From Alistipes sp. (GTDB lineage Bacteria > Bacteroidota > Bacteroidia > Bacteroidales > Rikenellaceae): a stretch of DNA of 64,000 nt. Shown here piece by piece: positions 29,767-38,121 of the stretch (position 1 is the stretch's first letter; the number at the start of each line of letters is the position of its first letter). A program made the translations under genes and the position numbers. Location: contig JAFYQI010000001.1 in NCBI GenBank assembly GCA_017547175.1, positions 54,738 through 118,737 on the forward strand. Reading direction: 5' to 3'. The notes beneath the pieces are model-generated. The model searched no databases and was not told the DNA's origin. It saw only the letters and a program-made list of their open reading frames with translations.

Positions 29767-29887
29767 TTGCGATTTTATAGGGCATATTTTGCACCTTCTT
29801 GTCTGTCTTGAATGGACAGTACCTCGAGTACAGCCCATCCAAGTCGAACTTCGGTTGGCGCAAAATCTGCTCCTCTAAAATCAAAAT
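29767..29887 (+). repeat. Palindromic element family B, copy 2 (pyrE-pyrB)
   Basis: Outer arms GATTTTATAGGGC and GCTCCTCTAAAATC, inner arms ATTTTGC and GCAAAAT, and a centre GAATGGACAGTACC with GAGTACAGCCCATCC. It begins directly after the pyrE stop. Confidence 0.85.
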
Positions 29888-29978
29888 TAGGTGGGGGAGG
29901 GAAAGACTAAACTTTAGTCGCCTTTAGTAACCCTTATCGCCCTTTTGAATTCTAAATTCTAATTTCAGCATTTGAACT

Positions 29979-31064
29979 ATGCGCCATTTGATTGATCCGA
30001 CCGACCTGTCGGTACAAGAGATTCACGAGATTGTGACGTTGGCCGAAGATATTATTGCCAATCGTGCCAAATACCGCGAGGCCTGCAAAGGCAAGAAACT
30101 CGCCACGCTGTTCTACGAACCTTCGACCCGTACTCGTCTAAGCTTTACGGCTGCCATGATGGAGTTGGGTGGTCAGGTGATTGGTTTTTCGGATGCCGCC
30201 TCCTCTTCGGTATCGAAGGGTGAGACAGTAGCCGATACGGTCCGCGTAATCCGCTGCTTTGCCGATATTATTGCGATGCGTCACCAGAAGGAGGGTGCTC
30301 CGCTTGTTGCTTCGCAGTATGCCGGTATTCCGGTGATCAATGCCGGTGATGGCAGCCACGCTCACCCGACGCAGACCCTTACGGACTTGCTGACCATTAA
30401 GCGCGAAAAGGGTCGTTTAGACCACTTGACGATCGGCTTCTGTGGTGATTTGAAGTTTGGACGTACGGTACACTCGCTCATCAAAGCCTTGTCTCGCTAC
30501 GAGGGTGTCCGTATCTTCCTCATCTCGCCCGAGGAGTTGCGCTTGCCGAGCTACATGCTGAAGGAGATGCGCGCCAATTCGGCCCTCGAGTTCTACGAGG
30601 TGCGTACCATGGAGGAGGTGATGAGCGAGCTGGATATCCTCTACATGACCCGCGTGCAGAAGGAGCGTTTCCTCGATGAGGAGGAGTTCGACCGCGTGAA
30701 GGATAGCTTTGTGCTCGATCCTGAGAAGCTCAAGGCTGCCCGTGAGGATATGATCATTCTTCACCCGCTGCCTCGCGTGAATGAGATTACGCGTTCGGTG
30801 GATAACGACCCGCGTGCGGTCTATTTCCGCCAGGTCGAGAATGGCAAGTTTGTGCGTATGGCCCTTATCTACAAGCTCTTGGAGTGGGCCGACGAGAATA
30901 AGCCTTTCGAGAAGACCCCCGTCTTTGGCGAGGAGTACATCACGGGCGACTACTACTGTCCGAATGGCCGTTGCATCTCGGCTACGGAGGATGTCGATCC
31001 GATCTTCCGCTACTCGGAAGATGGCACGCTGCGCTGTGCTTACTGCGAGGCAAAAGCCAAGTAG
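29979..31064 (+). CDS. pyrB: Aspartate carbamoyltransferase with C-terminal PyrI-type zinc module
   Basis: PyrB condenses carbamoyl phosphate and aspartate. Residues 1 to about 305 form the catalytic chain: [12 protein letters not shown] (carbamoyl phosphate), [13 protein letters not shown] (80s loop), [10 protein letters not shown] and [11 protein letters not shown]. About 55 extra residues follow, ending in Cys327-x4-Cys332-x20-Cys353-x2-Cys356 within [12 protein letters not shown] and LRCAYCEAK. This closely matches the zinc domain of PyrI, the regulatory chain, but the PyrI nucleotide-binding domain is missing and no pyrI follows. The module may brace the trimer or promote higher assembly without nucleotide control. 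It is the last gene of the pyr run. Confidence 0.94.
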   Translation: MRHLIDPTDLSVQEIHEIVTLAEDIIANRAKYREACKGKKLATLFYEPSTRTRLSFTAAMMELGGQVIGFSDAASSSVSKGETVADTVRVIRCFADIIAMRHQKEGAPLVASQYAGIPVINAGDGSHAHPTQTLTDLLTIKREKGRLDHLTIGFCGDLKFGRTVHSLIKALSRYEGVRIFLISPEELRLPSYMLKEMRANSALEFYEVRTMEEVMSELDILYMTRVQKERFLDEEEFDRVKDSFVLDPEKLKAAREDMIILHPLPRVNEITRSVDNDPRAVYFRQVENGKFVRMALIYKLLEWADENKPFEKTPVFGEEYITGDYYCPNGRCISATEDVDPIFRYSEDGTLRCAYCEAKAK

Positions 31065-31067
31065 CGA

Positions 31068-31110
31068 GCGAGAAATTCTCGGAGGTGATTTCTGCACCTT
31101 GCGAATTCTC
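31068..31110 (+). repeat. Short family A-related hairpin after pyrB
   Basis: Contains GGTGATTTCTGC, identical to family A copies 1 and 3, enclosed by GCGAGAAATTC and GAATTCTCGC arms. It starts 4 nt after the pyrB stop and looks like a truncated or deleted copy. Confidence 0.55.
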
Positions 31111-31154
31111 GCAAAAAAAAGAATTATCGTCCTATAGATCGTTATCTATAGGCT

Positions 31155-31198
31155 CAAAAAATCTCTTATGTTTTTTTTACATAGGAGATTTTTTTTTG
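31155..31198 (+). terminator. Intrinsic terminator of the pyr cluster
   Basis: Arms AAAAAATCTCTTATG and CATAGGAGATTTTTT, with one extra base, and a T run, about 90 nt after pyrB. Confidence 0.8.
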
Positions 31199-31308
31199 CT
31201 GCCTTCTTCAAAAAGTCTAAAAGAAGAAAGATGAGCTTAAAAAATAGAAGATAATCGAGAAAATATATCAATGTTATTTCTGAATAACATACATTCAGAA
31301 AAATTTTG

Positions 31309-31316
31309 TATATTTG
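31309..31316 (+). promoter_or_regulatory. Putative -7 element for the structured RNA
   Basis: TATATTTG, an exact consensus match, about 30 nt before the first helix of the rod-like RNA. No convincing -33 element. Confidence 0.5.
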
Positions 31317-31322
31317 TATGTC

Positions 31323-31550
31323 ACATTGTGGCAGACATATTTTTGATGAAAGTGTAATCGCTTTTATCCTTGATACGAAATCTGGAAAATTTCATTAGCG
31401 CAAGGAGAGCAATCACACTCATCACCTTGTATTGGATAATGAATGGTTGCTTTTTTGCTCCACGCCCAATACGGGTGTGGGGTATTGTTTATTTGCGCTT
31501 AGGTATTCCAGAACCTCGTATCAGATAGACGATTCAGCTCCACACTTTCT
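31323..31550 (+). ncRNA. Rod-shaped structured RNA, candidate 6S-like RNA
   Basis: A run of nested helices spans about 200 nt: GAAAGTG 31348-31354 with 31543-31549; AATCG 31356-31360 with 31530-31534; GATACGA 31372-31378 with 31516-31522; TCTGGAA 31381-31387 with 31506-31512; AGCGCAA 31397-31403 with 31493-31499; CAAT 31410-31413 with 31484-31487; CACAC 31414-31418 with 31475-31479; GTATTGG 31429-31435 with 31466-31472. A T run follows the last arm. A long rod broken by internal bubbles is the shape of 6S RNA, which binds RNA polymerase. The identity is inferred from shape only. An alternative helix, TCAGCTCCA 31534-31542 with 31571-31579, would extend the 3' end. No long ORF fits the region. 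Confidence 0.6.
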
Positions 31551-31601
31551 TTTTGTTGAAACTCGCCCATTGGAGCTGACGGTGAACTACACTACCAACC
31601 T

Positions 31602-32663
31602 ATGGACTTCAAGGATCAAATCAAACAAGTTGCTGACCGAATTGAAGCATTGAAAGCTAATCTGCAAACAGAGGAGGCCACGAAAACAGCGCTTATTATG
31701 CCATTCATTAGCGCCTTGGGTTATGACGTATTTAACCCCTTGGAAGTTTTGCCTGAGATGAATTGCGATATTGGCACTAAAAAGGGTGAGAAGATTGATT
31801 ATGCCATTATTAAGAATGGTGATCCCATTATTCTGATCGAGTGCAAACATTGGGCGCAAGATTTGAATCTTCATGATAATCAGTTGATCCGATACTTTAA
31901 TGTGTCTTCTGCTAAATTTGGTATTTTGACGAATGGTATTATTTATCGTTTCTATACGGATTTGGCAGAGCCGAACAAAATGGATGAGAAACCTTTCTTT
32001 GAAATCAATTTGCTTGAATTGAAGGATGCGCAAATTGAGGAACTGAAAAAATTCCATCGCTCGTATTTTGATATTGAAACGATTTTAAGTTCGGCGAGTG
32101 AACTGAAATATGTGGGTGAGTTGAAAAATGTTATTGGAAAAGAGTTTGTCAATCCCTCGCCAGAATTTGTAAAGTTCATAGCAAAGCAAGTCTATGAAGG
32201 CGTTTTTACACAAAAAGTTTTAGAGCAATTCTCTTTGCTTGTGAAACGAACTATTAGCAATTATATCAGCGATATGATTTCTGATCGTCTCAAAGCAGCG
32301 ATTAAGGATACGACGGAAGAGGCTAAAGAAATTGAAAATCCGACTATAGTTCCCGTAGTTGAGGAGAATAAAATTGTTACTACTGAGGAAGAGATGGAGG
32401 GATTTTATATTATCAAGTCCATTTTGAGAGAAACGATACCTGCAGAGCGCATTACTTATCGAGATGCTCAAAGTTATTTTGCTGTTTTTATTGATGATAA
32501 TAACCGTAAGCCTGTATGTCGATTATATTTGAATTCACCCACAAATAAGCGCGTTGCTATTATGGATGAAAACAAAAAGGAAATTGTGTATAAAATCTCG
32601 TCAATTGATGAAATTTATCTGCATGGTGAAGGGCTGAAGACTGCGGCGTTGCGTTATCTATAG
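31602..32663 (+). CDS. Type I restriction enzyme R N-terminal-like PD-(D/E)XK nuclease protein
   Basis: A 353-residue protein resembling the COG4748/HSDR_N_2 group. The N-terminal part (about 20-130) has a PD-(D/E)XK-type core: an Asp in EKIDYAIIKNG and the ECK motif in IILIECKHW, preceded by a conserved FISALGYDVFNPLEV segment. A helical middle and a C-terminal domain (about 260-353) of unknown function follow. There is no helicase domain and no methylase or specificity gene nearby, so it is a solitary nuclease-like protein. Codon use is visibly more AT-rich than its neighbours, suggesting transfer. The biological role is unknown; DNA defence is one possibility. It starts about 50 nt after the structured RNA. 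Confidence 0.8.
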   Translation: MDFKDQIKQVADRIEALKANLQTEEATKTALIMPFISALGYDVFNPLEVLPEMNCDIGTKKGEKIDYAIIKNGDPIILIECKHWAQDLNLHDNQLIRYFNVSSAKFGILTNGIIYRFYTDLAEPNKMDEKPFFEINLLELKDAQIEELKKFHRSYFDIETILSSASELKYVGELKNVIGKEFVNPSPEFVKFIAKQVYEGVFTQKVLEQFSLLVKRTISNYISDMISDRLKAAIKDTTEEAKEIENPTIVPVVEENKIVTTEEEMEGFYIIKSILRETIPAERITYRDAQSYFAVFIDDNNRKPVCRLYLNSPTNKRVAIMDENKKEIVYKISSIDEIYLHGEGLKTAALRYL

Positions 32664-32672
32664 TGCTAAATG

Positions 32673-32704
32673 AAAGGGCCTTGCTTGTTGCAGGCCCTTT
32701 TTTG
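32673..32704 (+). terminator. Intrinsic terminator of the nuclease gene
   Basis: AAAGGGCCTTGC pairs with GCAGGCCCTTT around TTGTT, followed by a T run, 10 nt after the stop. Confidence 0.85.
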
Positions 32705-32734
32705 TTCAAGGAAGATAGCCGGAACTTAATTAGC

Positions 32735-32790
32735 CCCACCCAAGGAGCGAAGCGACTAAGCCTCCCTTATCAAGGGGAGGTTTGGAGGGA
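32735..32790. repeat. C/G-rich Bacteroidetes-type intergenic repeat
   Basis: CCTCCCTTATCAAGGGGAGG hairpin with flanking CCCACCCAAGGAGCG; similar C-run/G-run pieces occur at 45745 and 48333. Such pieces are widespread between genes in this phylum. Confidence 0.55.
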
Positions 32791-32805
32791 TTGTCTATAT
32801 GTCCT

Positions 32806-32849
32806 ACAAATTATCCGCAAAAACGGACTCCGTTTTGTGGATAATTTGT
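32806..32849. repeat. 44-nt near-perfect inverted repeat
   Basis: ACAAATTATCC arm with GGATAATTTGT and inner AAAACGG with CCGTTTT. There is no T run, so it is not a standard terminator. Confidence 0.6.
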
Positions 32850-32872
32850 TAGTGAAAAATCGCGCTAAAGAC

Positions 32873-32903
32873 TTTGTCTTTGTACGATTTTTTTGTATTT
32901 TTG
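32873..32903 (+). promoter_or_regulatory. Consensus promoter upstream of the 47-codon ORF
   Basis: TTTG at 32873-32876, a 19-nt spacer and TATTTTTG at 32896-32903, an exact consensus match. The transcript would begin near 32910. Confidence 0.7.
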
Positions 32904-32926
32904 TCCGAAATGTTTTTTAGAGAGGC

Positions 32927-33070
32927 ATGAGTTACTATCTGCATACGGTTTTTGGGCAACACACGTTCCGATTGGCTGAGGGGTCGATGGGTCTATTTAG
33001 TGGCTCCGTGCAGGTGCAGTGTATCTCGATGAGTAAGCCGCAAGAGCAAGTAGATTGTGCCTTGAAATAG
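32927..33070 (+). CDS. Unrecognised 47-residue small protein or RNA gene
   Basis: An ATG at 32927 opens a 47-codon frame (starting MSYYLHTVFGQHTFRL) ending in TAG at 33068. It is bracketed by a consensus promoter ending 24 nt upstream and a hairpin with a T-rich tail 9 nt downstream, so the region is very probably an independent transcript. The peptide is mixed in composition with two cysteines, no signal peptide and no transmembrane helix, and I do not recognise it. A non-coding RNA of about 200 nt is an equally possible reading. It lies between the nuclease gene and purE. Confidence 0.45.
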   Translation: MSYYLHTVFGQHTFRLAEGSMGLFSGSVQVQCISMSKPQEQVDCALK

Positions 33071-33078
33071 CCATTGCC

Positions 33079-33113
33079 GCCATACCCGTAGGGGTGTGGC
33101 GACTTTATTTTTT
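33079..33113 (+). terminator. Intrinsic terminator after the small ORF
   Basis: GCCATACCC pairs with GGGTGTGGC (G-U pairs allowed), followed by TTTATTTTTT. Confidence 0.7.
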
Positions 33114-33169
33114 CCAGGCACCGTTTTTTTTGAAGCAAAACTGAAAATACAAATAAATCACACAATAAA

Positions 33170-33637
33170 ATGAAAGTTGGAGTAATTATGGGCTCGGCAA
33201 GCGATTACGAGGTAATGAGCGGAGCCATCAAGACGTTGGAAGAGTTTGGTATCGAGTGCGAGAAGCGCGTCATCAGCGCCCACCGTGCCCCCGATGCGTT
33301 GGCCGAGTGGTCGAAGACGGCTAAGGAGCGCGGTCTGAAGGTGATCATTGCTGGTGCGGGCGGTGCTGCCCACCTGCCGGGTGTGATTGCTGCGATGACG
33401 ACCCTCCCCGTGATCGGTATTCCGGTACGCTCGAAGGCCCTGAACGGCATGGATTCGCTGCTCTCGATCGTGCAGATGCCTTCGGGTATTCCGGTGGCTA
33501 CGATGGCTATCGACGGTGCGAAGAATGCCGCCTTGTATGCCGTTGCGATGTTGGCTCTCTCGAACGAGGAGCTGGCCGCGAAGCTCGACGCCTTCCGCCA
33601 GAAGCAGACCGAGGCTGTGCTGAAGGTTGAGATTTAA
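33170..33637 (+). CDS. purE: N5-carboxyaminoimidazole ribonucleotide mutase
   Basis: PurE converts N5-CAIR to CAIR. The 155-residue protein has the signature [13 protein letters not shown] at the N terminus, VISAHRAPD with the catalytic His, and [11 protein letters not shown]. Class I enzymes need PurK, which is not in this window; the class II alternative uses AIR and CO2 directly. It is the first gene of the purine run, with no clear promoter after the preceding terminator, and purL follows after 31 nt. Confidence 0.94.
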   Translation: MKVGVIMGSASDYEVMSGAIKTLEEFGIECEKRVISAHRAPDALAEWSKTAKERGLKVIIAGAGGAAHLPGVIAAMTTLPVIGIPVRSKALNGMDSLLSIVQMPSGIPVATMAIDGAKNAALYAVAMLALSNEELAAKLDAFRQKQTEAVLKVEI

Positions 33638-33668
33638 TCCCTTTGATTCGAAGAATCCGAACAAGACT

Positions 33669-36600
33669 ATGAAGAATTTCCGCATATTTGTTGAAAAGAA
33701 AGATCGCTTCCGCGTTGAGGCCGAGAGCCTGAAGCGTGAGCTGAATCACAACCTGAATCTCGATATTCAGGAGTTGCGCCTCTTGTGCGTATATGACCTC
33801 TTTGGTTTCACGGAGGAGTTGAAGGAGAAGTGCCGCTACGGTGTCTTTGGAGAGGTGGTTACCGATACGGTGACCGACGAGTTCGACACCGAGGGTCGTC
33901 CTTCACTGGCAGTGGAGTTCCTGCCCGGTCAGTTTGACCAACGTGCCGCATCGGCTGTAGATTGCGTGCGCCTGGTAGATCCGACGGCCAATGTGCGTAT
34001 CCGCTCGTCGAAGTTGCTCGTATTTGACAACAGCGTGACGGAGGAGGATATGGCCAAGATCCGCCACTATTACATCAACGCTGTGGAGTCGCGCGAGAAG
34101 AATCTGGCGATCCTCTCCGAGCAGGAGCAGGCTGAGGTGATCCCCGTCGTGGTGCTGGAGGGCTTCCGCGAGATGAAGCAGGAGGAGTATGCCGCCTACT
34201 GCAAGCAGATGGGTCTGGCGATGAATGCCGATGACCTGGGCGAGGTGGTGAACTACTTCCGCACGGAGGGTCGCGATCCCTATGAGACGGAGTTGCGTAT
34301 TTTGGATACCTATTGGAGCGATCACTGTCGCCACACGACCTTCACGACCGAGTTGGAGGGTATTACCGTGGAGGAGTCGTTCCTCAAGGAGGAGATCGAG
34401 GGTTCGCTGGCCCTCTACCTCACGATTCGCCGCGAGCTGGGTCGCGAGCACAAGCCCCTTTGTTTGATGGATATGGCCACGATCGGCGCCCGCGTATTGC
34501 GCAAGCGTGGTTTGTTGGATGATATGGAGCAGAGCGAGGAGAACAACGCTTGCTCGATTTTTGTGGATGTCGACGTGGACGGCGAGATGGAGCGTTGGCT
34601 GCTGCAGTTCAAGAACGAGACCCACAACCACCCGACCGAAATCGAGCCCTTCGGTGGTGCTTCGACCTGTCTGGGTGGCGCTATTCGTGACCCGTTGTCG
34701 GGCCGTAGCTACGTGTACCAGGCTATGCGCGTGACGGGTGCCGGCAACATTTACCAGAAGGTGGAGGATACGATCCCCGGTAAGTTGCCGCAGAGCATCA
34801 TCTCGAAGAAGGCCGCTGCCGGCTATTCGAGCTATGGTAACCAGATCGGTTTGGCCACGACGCACGTGCGTGAGGTTTACCACGACGGCTATGTAGCAAA
34901 GCGTCTGGAGGTAGGTGCCGTGGTGGGTGCCGTGAAGGCCGAGAATGTACGCCGCGAGAGCCCCGCACCGGGTGATAAGGTGATCTACCTGGGTGGTCGC
35001 ACGGGCCGTGACGGTATCGGCGGTGCTACGGGTTCGTCGAAGGAGCATGACGAGAAGTCGCTCGAGTCGTGCGGTTCGGAGGTGCAGAAGGGTAACGCTC
35101 CCGAGGAGCGCAAGCTCGAGCGCTTGTTCCGCCGCGCCGAGGTGACGCGCCTGATCAAGAAGTCGAACGACTTCGGTGCCGGTGGTGTCAGCGTAGCTAT
35201 TGGTGAGCTGACCGACGGTCTGGATATCTACCTGGATCGCGTGCCGACGAAGTACAGCGGTCTGAATTCGACCGAGCTGGCCATCAGCGAGTCGCAGGAG
35301 CGTATGTCTGTGGTTGTCGAGGCAAAGGATGTGGATGAGTTCATGGGCTACTGCCGCGAGGAGAATATCGAGGCGGTGCATGTAGCCGATGTGACGGATA
35401 CGGCGCGTATGCGCATGTACAACAAGGGCAAGCTGGTGGTGGATCTGAGCCGCGAGTTTATCGATTCGGCCGGTGCCAAGCACTATGCCGAGGCGAAGAT
35501 CGGTGCCGTGGAGGTTTGCAACCCCTTCGAGCGTAAGATCGAGGGAGGATCGGTTGAGGAGCGCTTCAAGCAGAACCTCGCTGATTGGAACGTAACCTCG
35601 CAGAAGGGACTGATCGAGATGTTTGATTCGTCGATCGGCCGCTCGACGGTGCTGATGCCTTTCGGTGGTAAGACGCAGCGCACCGAGACGCAGGTTTCGG
35701 TACAGAAGCTGCCCGTTGATGGTTACACCGATACGGCCAGCATCATGGCTTATGGCTACAACCCCAACCTGGCTGTATGGAGCCCCTACCACGGTGCCGC
35801 TTATGCCGTTGTGGAGGCTGCTGCCAAGGTGGTTTCGGCTGGTGCCCGCTATGAGAAGATGCGTTATTCGTACCAGGAGTACTTCGAGCGCATGACCAAG
35901 GAGCCGACCTCGTGGGGTAAGCCTCTCTCGGCACTGCTCGGTGCCCTGAAGATGCAGGTGGAGCTGGGTCTGCCATCGATTGGCGGTAAGGACTCGATGT
36001 CGGGTACGTTCCAGGATATCAACGTGCCGCCGATGCTGATGGCATTCGGTATCACGACTGTGGATGCCAAGCAGGTCATTTCGCCCGAGTTGAAGGGCGC
36101 AGGCCATAACCTCTACCTCGTACGCCACACGGCCGACGAGAACTACATGCCCGATACGGATCAGCTCAAGCGCAACTTTGCCTTCGTGAGCGATGCTATC
36201 GAGCAGGGTAAGGTGCTGGCCGGCTGGTCGGTAGGCATGGGTGGTGTTGCCGAGGGTATCGCGAAGATGGCCTTTGGTAACAAGATCGGTGTCGAGCTGT
36301 CGATGCCCGAGCAGGAGATTTACGACTACGCATACGGTTCGATCATTCTGGAGACCGAGGGTGAGCTTAGCTATGAGCATGCACAGCTGATCGGTCGCAC
36401 GATCGAGGAAGAGGTAATCGTGGTTGAGGGCGTGAAGATGCCCCTCGAGGAGCTCTTCGAGGCCAACCGTGCCAAGTTTGCTACGGTCTATCCCGACACG
36501 TGCGAGAACGAGGCCGAGGTGATGACCTCGACCCCCGAGTCGCGCACGGATTGCTACCCGGGCGAGGCTGTAGAGCATCCGATTGCTTACCTGCCCGTAT

Positions 36601-37376
36601 TCCCCGGTACGAACTGTGATTACGATACGGCCAAGGCCTTCCGCAAGGCGGGTGCCGAAGTGCGTACGAGCGTGCTTTGCAACCTCGAGGAGGATGATAT
36701 CCTGCGCTCGATCGACGAGATGTGCGCCCACATCCGTGAGGCCCATATCTTTGCCCTAAGTGGTGGATTCTCGGCCGGTGACGAGCCCGATGGTTCGGCC
36801 AAGCTGATCGTGAGCGTGCTTAACAACGAGAAGGTGCGTGATGAGATTCACGCCCTCTTGGATCGCGGTGGTCTGATTCTGGGTATCTGCAACGGTTTCC
36901 AGGCTTTGGTGAAGTCGGGTCTGTTGCCCTATGGTCGCCTGGGTATGGTGACGACGGAGTCGCCCACGCTGTTCCGCAACGATATCAACCGCCACATCTC
37001 GCAGATCGTGACCACGCGTGTCTCGACGACGCGTTCGCCCTGGCTCTCGAGCTTTGAGCTTGGCGACGAGCATGCTATTGCCGTTAGCCACGGTGAGGGT
37101 AAGTTCGTGGTGAGCGAGGAGTTGGCCAAGGAACTCTTTGAGCGTGGTCAGGTGGCCTTCCAGTATGTGGATGAGCAGGGCCAGCCGACTGTGGAGGCTC
37201 CGTTTAACCCCAATGGTTCGTCGTATGCCATTGAGGGTATCATCTCGCCCGATGGTCGCATCCTGGGTAAGATGGGTCACACGGAGCGTTATGAGGAGCA
37301 GCTCTACAAGAACATCTCGGGCGAGAAGCGTCAGCCGTTGTTCGAGAATGCCGTGAACTATTTTCGCAAAAAGTAA
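33669..37376 (+). CDS. purL: Phosphoribosylformylglycinamidine synthase, large single-chain form
   Basis: PurL makes FGAM from FGAR, ATP and glutamine. The 1235-residue protein fuses an N-terminal PurS-like part, two synthetase halves (NETHNHPTEIEPFGGASTC near residue 320; SIGGKDSMSGTF near 770) and a C-terminal glutaminase. The glutaminase elbow is LGICNGFQALV with Cys1074 intact, and a final GHTER supplies His and Glu. This intact triad is a useful contrast to CarA in the same window. The ATG at 33669 is chosen because MKNFRIFVEKK starts the conserved region and an upstream frame overlaps purE. Confidence 0.95.
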   Translation: MKNFRIFVEKKDRFRVEAESLKRELNHNLNLDIQELRLLCVYDLFGFTEELKEKCRYGVFGEVVTDTVTDEFDTEGRPSLAVEFLPGQFDQRAASAVDCVRLVDPTANVRIRSSKLLVFDNSVTEEDMAKIRHYYINAVESREKNLAILSEQEQAEVIPVVVLEGFREMKQEEYAAYCKQMGLAMNADDLGEVVNYFRTEGRDPYETELRILDTYWSDHCRHTTFTTELEGITVEESFLKEEIEGSLALYLTIRRELGREHKPLCLMDMATIGARVLRKRGLLDDMEQSEENNACSIFVDVDVDGEMERWLLQFKNETHNHPTEIEPFGGASTCLGGAIRDPLSGRSYVYQAMRVTGAGNIYQKVEDTIPGKLPQSIISKKAAAGYSSYGNQIGLATTHVREVYHDGYVAKRLEVGAVVGAVKAENVRRESPAPGDKVIYLGGRTGRDGIGGATGSSKEHDEKSLESCGSEVQKGNAPEERKLERLFRRAEVTRLIKKSNDFGAGGVSVAIGELTDGLDIYLDRVPTKYSGLNSTELAISESQERMSVVVEAKDVDEFMGYCREENIEAVHVADVTDTARMRMYNKGKLVVDLSREFIDSAGAKHYAEAKIGAVEVCNPFERKIEGGSVEERFKQNLADWNVTSQKGLIEMFDSSIGRSTVLMPFGGKTQRTETQVSVQKLPVDGYTDTASIMAYGYNPNLAVWSPYHGAAYAVVEAAAKVVSAGARYEKMRYSYQEYFERMTKEPTSWGKPLSALLGALKMQVELGLPSIGGKDSMSGTFQDINVPPMLMAFGITTVDAKQVISPELKGAGHNLYLVRHTADENYMPDTDQLKRNFAFVSDAIEQGKVLAGWSVGMGGVAEGIAKMAFGNKIGVELSMPEQEIYDYAYGSIILETEGELSYEHAQLIGRTIEEEVIVVEGVKMPLEELFEANRAKFATVYPDTCENEAEVMTSTPESRTDCYPGEAVEHPIAYLPVFPGTNCDYDTAKAFRKAGAEVRTSVLCNLEEDDILRSIDEMCAHIREAHIFALSGGFSAGDEPDGSAKLIVSVLNNEKVRDEIHALLDRGGLILGICNGFQALVKSGLLPYGRLGMVTTESPTLFRNDINRHISQIVTTRVSTTRSPWLSSFELGDEHAIAVSHGEGKFVVSEELAKELFERGQVAFQYVDEQGQPTVEAPFNPNGSSYAIEGIISPDGRILGKMGHTERYEEQLYKNISGEKRQPLFENAVNYFRKK

Positions 37377-37400
37377 GATACAAGGTTAGGTTAAACGTAT

Positions 37401-38117
37401 ATGAAGCAGCTTGAGAAGCTCTATGAGGGCAAGGCAAAGCAGGTTGTAGCCACTGAGGATCCGACCCGCATCATTATCCACTATAAGGATGATGCTACCG
37501 CCTTCAATAATATTAAAAAGGCGACGATTTACAACAAGGGTATTTTGAGTAATGCCATTTCGACGCTCATCTTCCGCCATCTGGAGGCCCAGGGAATTCC
37601 GACGCACTACCTGGACACGTTGAACGAACGCGATCAGCTGTGTCGCAAGGTGCAGATTTTCCCGATCGAGGTAGTGGTGCGTAACATCATTGCAGGCTCG
37701 ATGGCTCGTCATCTGGGTATGGCAGAGGGCTTTGAGCCCAAGAACACGATCTATGACATCTGCTACAAGAACGATGATCTGGGCGATCCGTTGATGAACG
37801 ACCACCAAGCCGTAGCCTTGGAGCTGGCGACCTATGAGGAGCTGGCCGAGATCTATGATTTGGCCGGCCGCATCAATGAGGTGCTCAAGGAACTGTTCCT
37901 GAAGATCGGCATCAAGTTGGTGGACTTCAAGGTTGAGTTCGGTAAGACCGAGGATGGTCGCATTGTGCTGGCCGATGAGCTTTCGCCCGATACCTGCCGT
38001 CTGTGGGATATCGAGACGGGCGAGAAGCTCGACCACGACCGTTTCCGTCGTGACCTGGGTGGCGTGCGCGAGGCCTATGAGGAGATCTTAAGACGTTTGG
38101 AAGGTTGTATGAAATAA
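37401..38117 (+). CDS. purC: Phosphoribosylaminoimidazole-succinocarboxamide synthase
   Basis: PurC joins CAIR and aspartate using ATP to form SAICAR. The 238-residue protein starts with LYEGKAKQV, the ATP-binding beginning of the family, and has VEVVVRNIIAGS and VLADELSPDTCRLWD, the two family signatures. The length matches the bacterial single-domain form. It lies 24 nt after purL and 4 nt before purF. Confidence 0.95.
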   Translation: MKQLEKLYEGKAKQVVATEDPTRIIIHYKDDATAFNNIKKATIYNKGILSNAISTLIFRHLEAQGIPTHYLDTLNERDQLCRKVQIFPIEVVVRNIIAGSMARHLGMAEGFEPKNTIYDICYKNDDLGDPLMNDHQAVALELATYEELAEIYDLAGRINEVLKELFLKIGIKLVDFKVEFGKTEDGRIVLADELSPDTCRLWDIETGEKLDHDRFRRDLGGVREAYEEILRRLEGCMK

Positions 38118-38121
38118 GCTA

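Noticed and set aside
31602..32663. A complete type I restriction-modification system
   Set aside because: Only the R-subunit-like nuclease portion is present; no HsdM, HsdS or helicase domain can be found in the window.
33903..36746. A 947-codon open frame antisense to purL, and similar long antisense frames opposite susC (10289-12223) and purD/folD (42767-45031)
   Set aside because: These arise from the strong codon bias of the sense genes. Their translations lack recognisable domains and are rich in Arg, His and Leu, while the sense strands encode full canonical enzymes.
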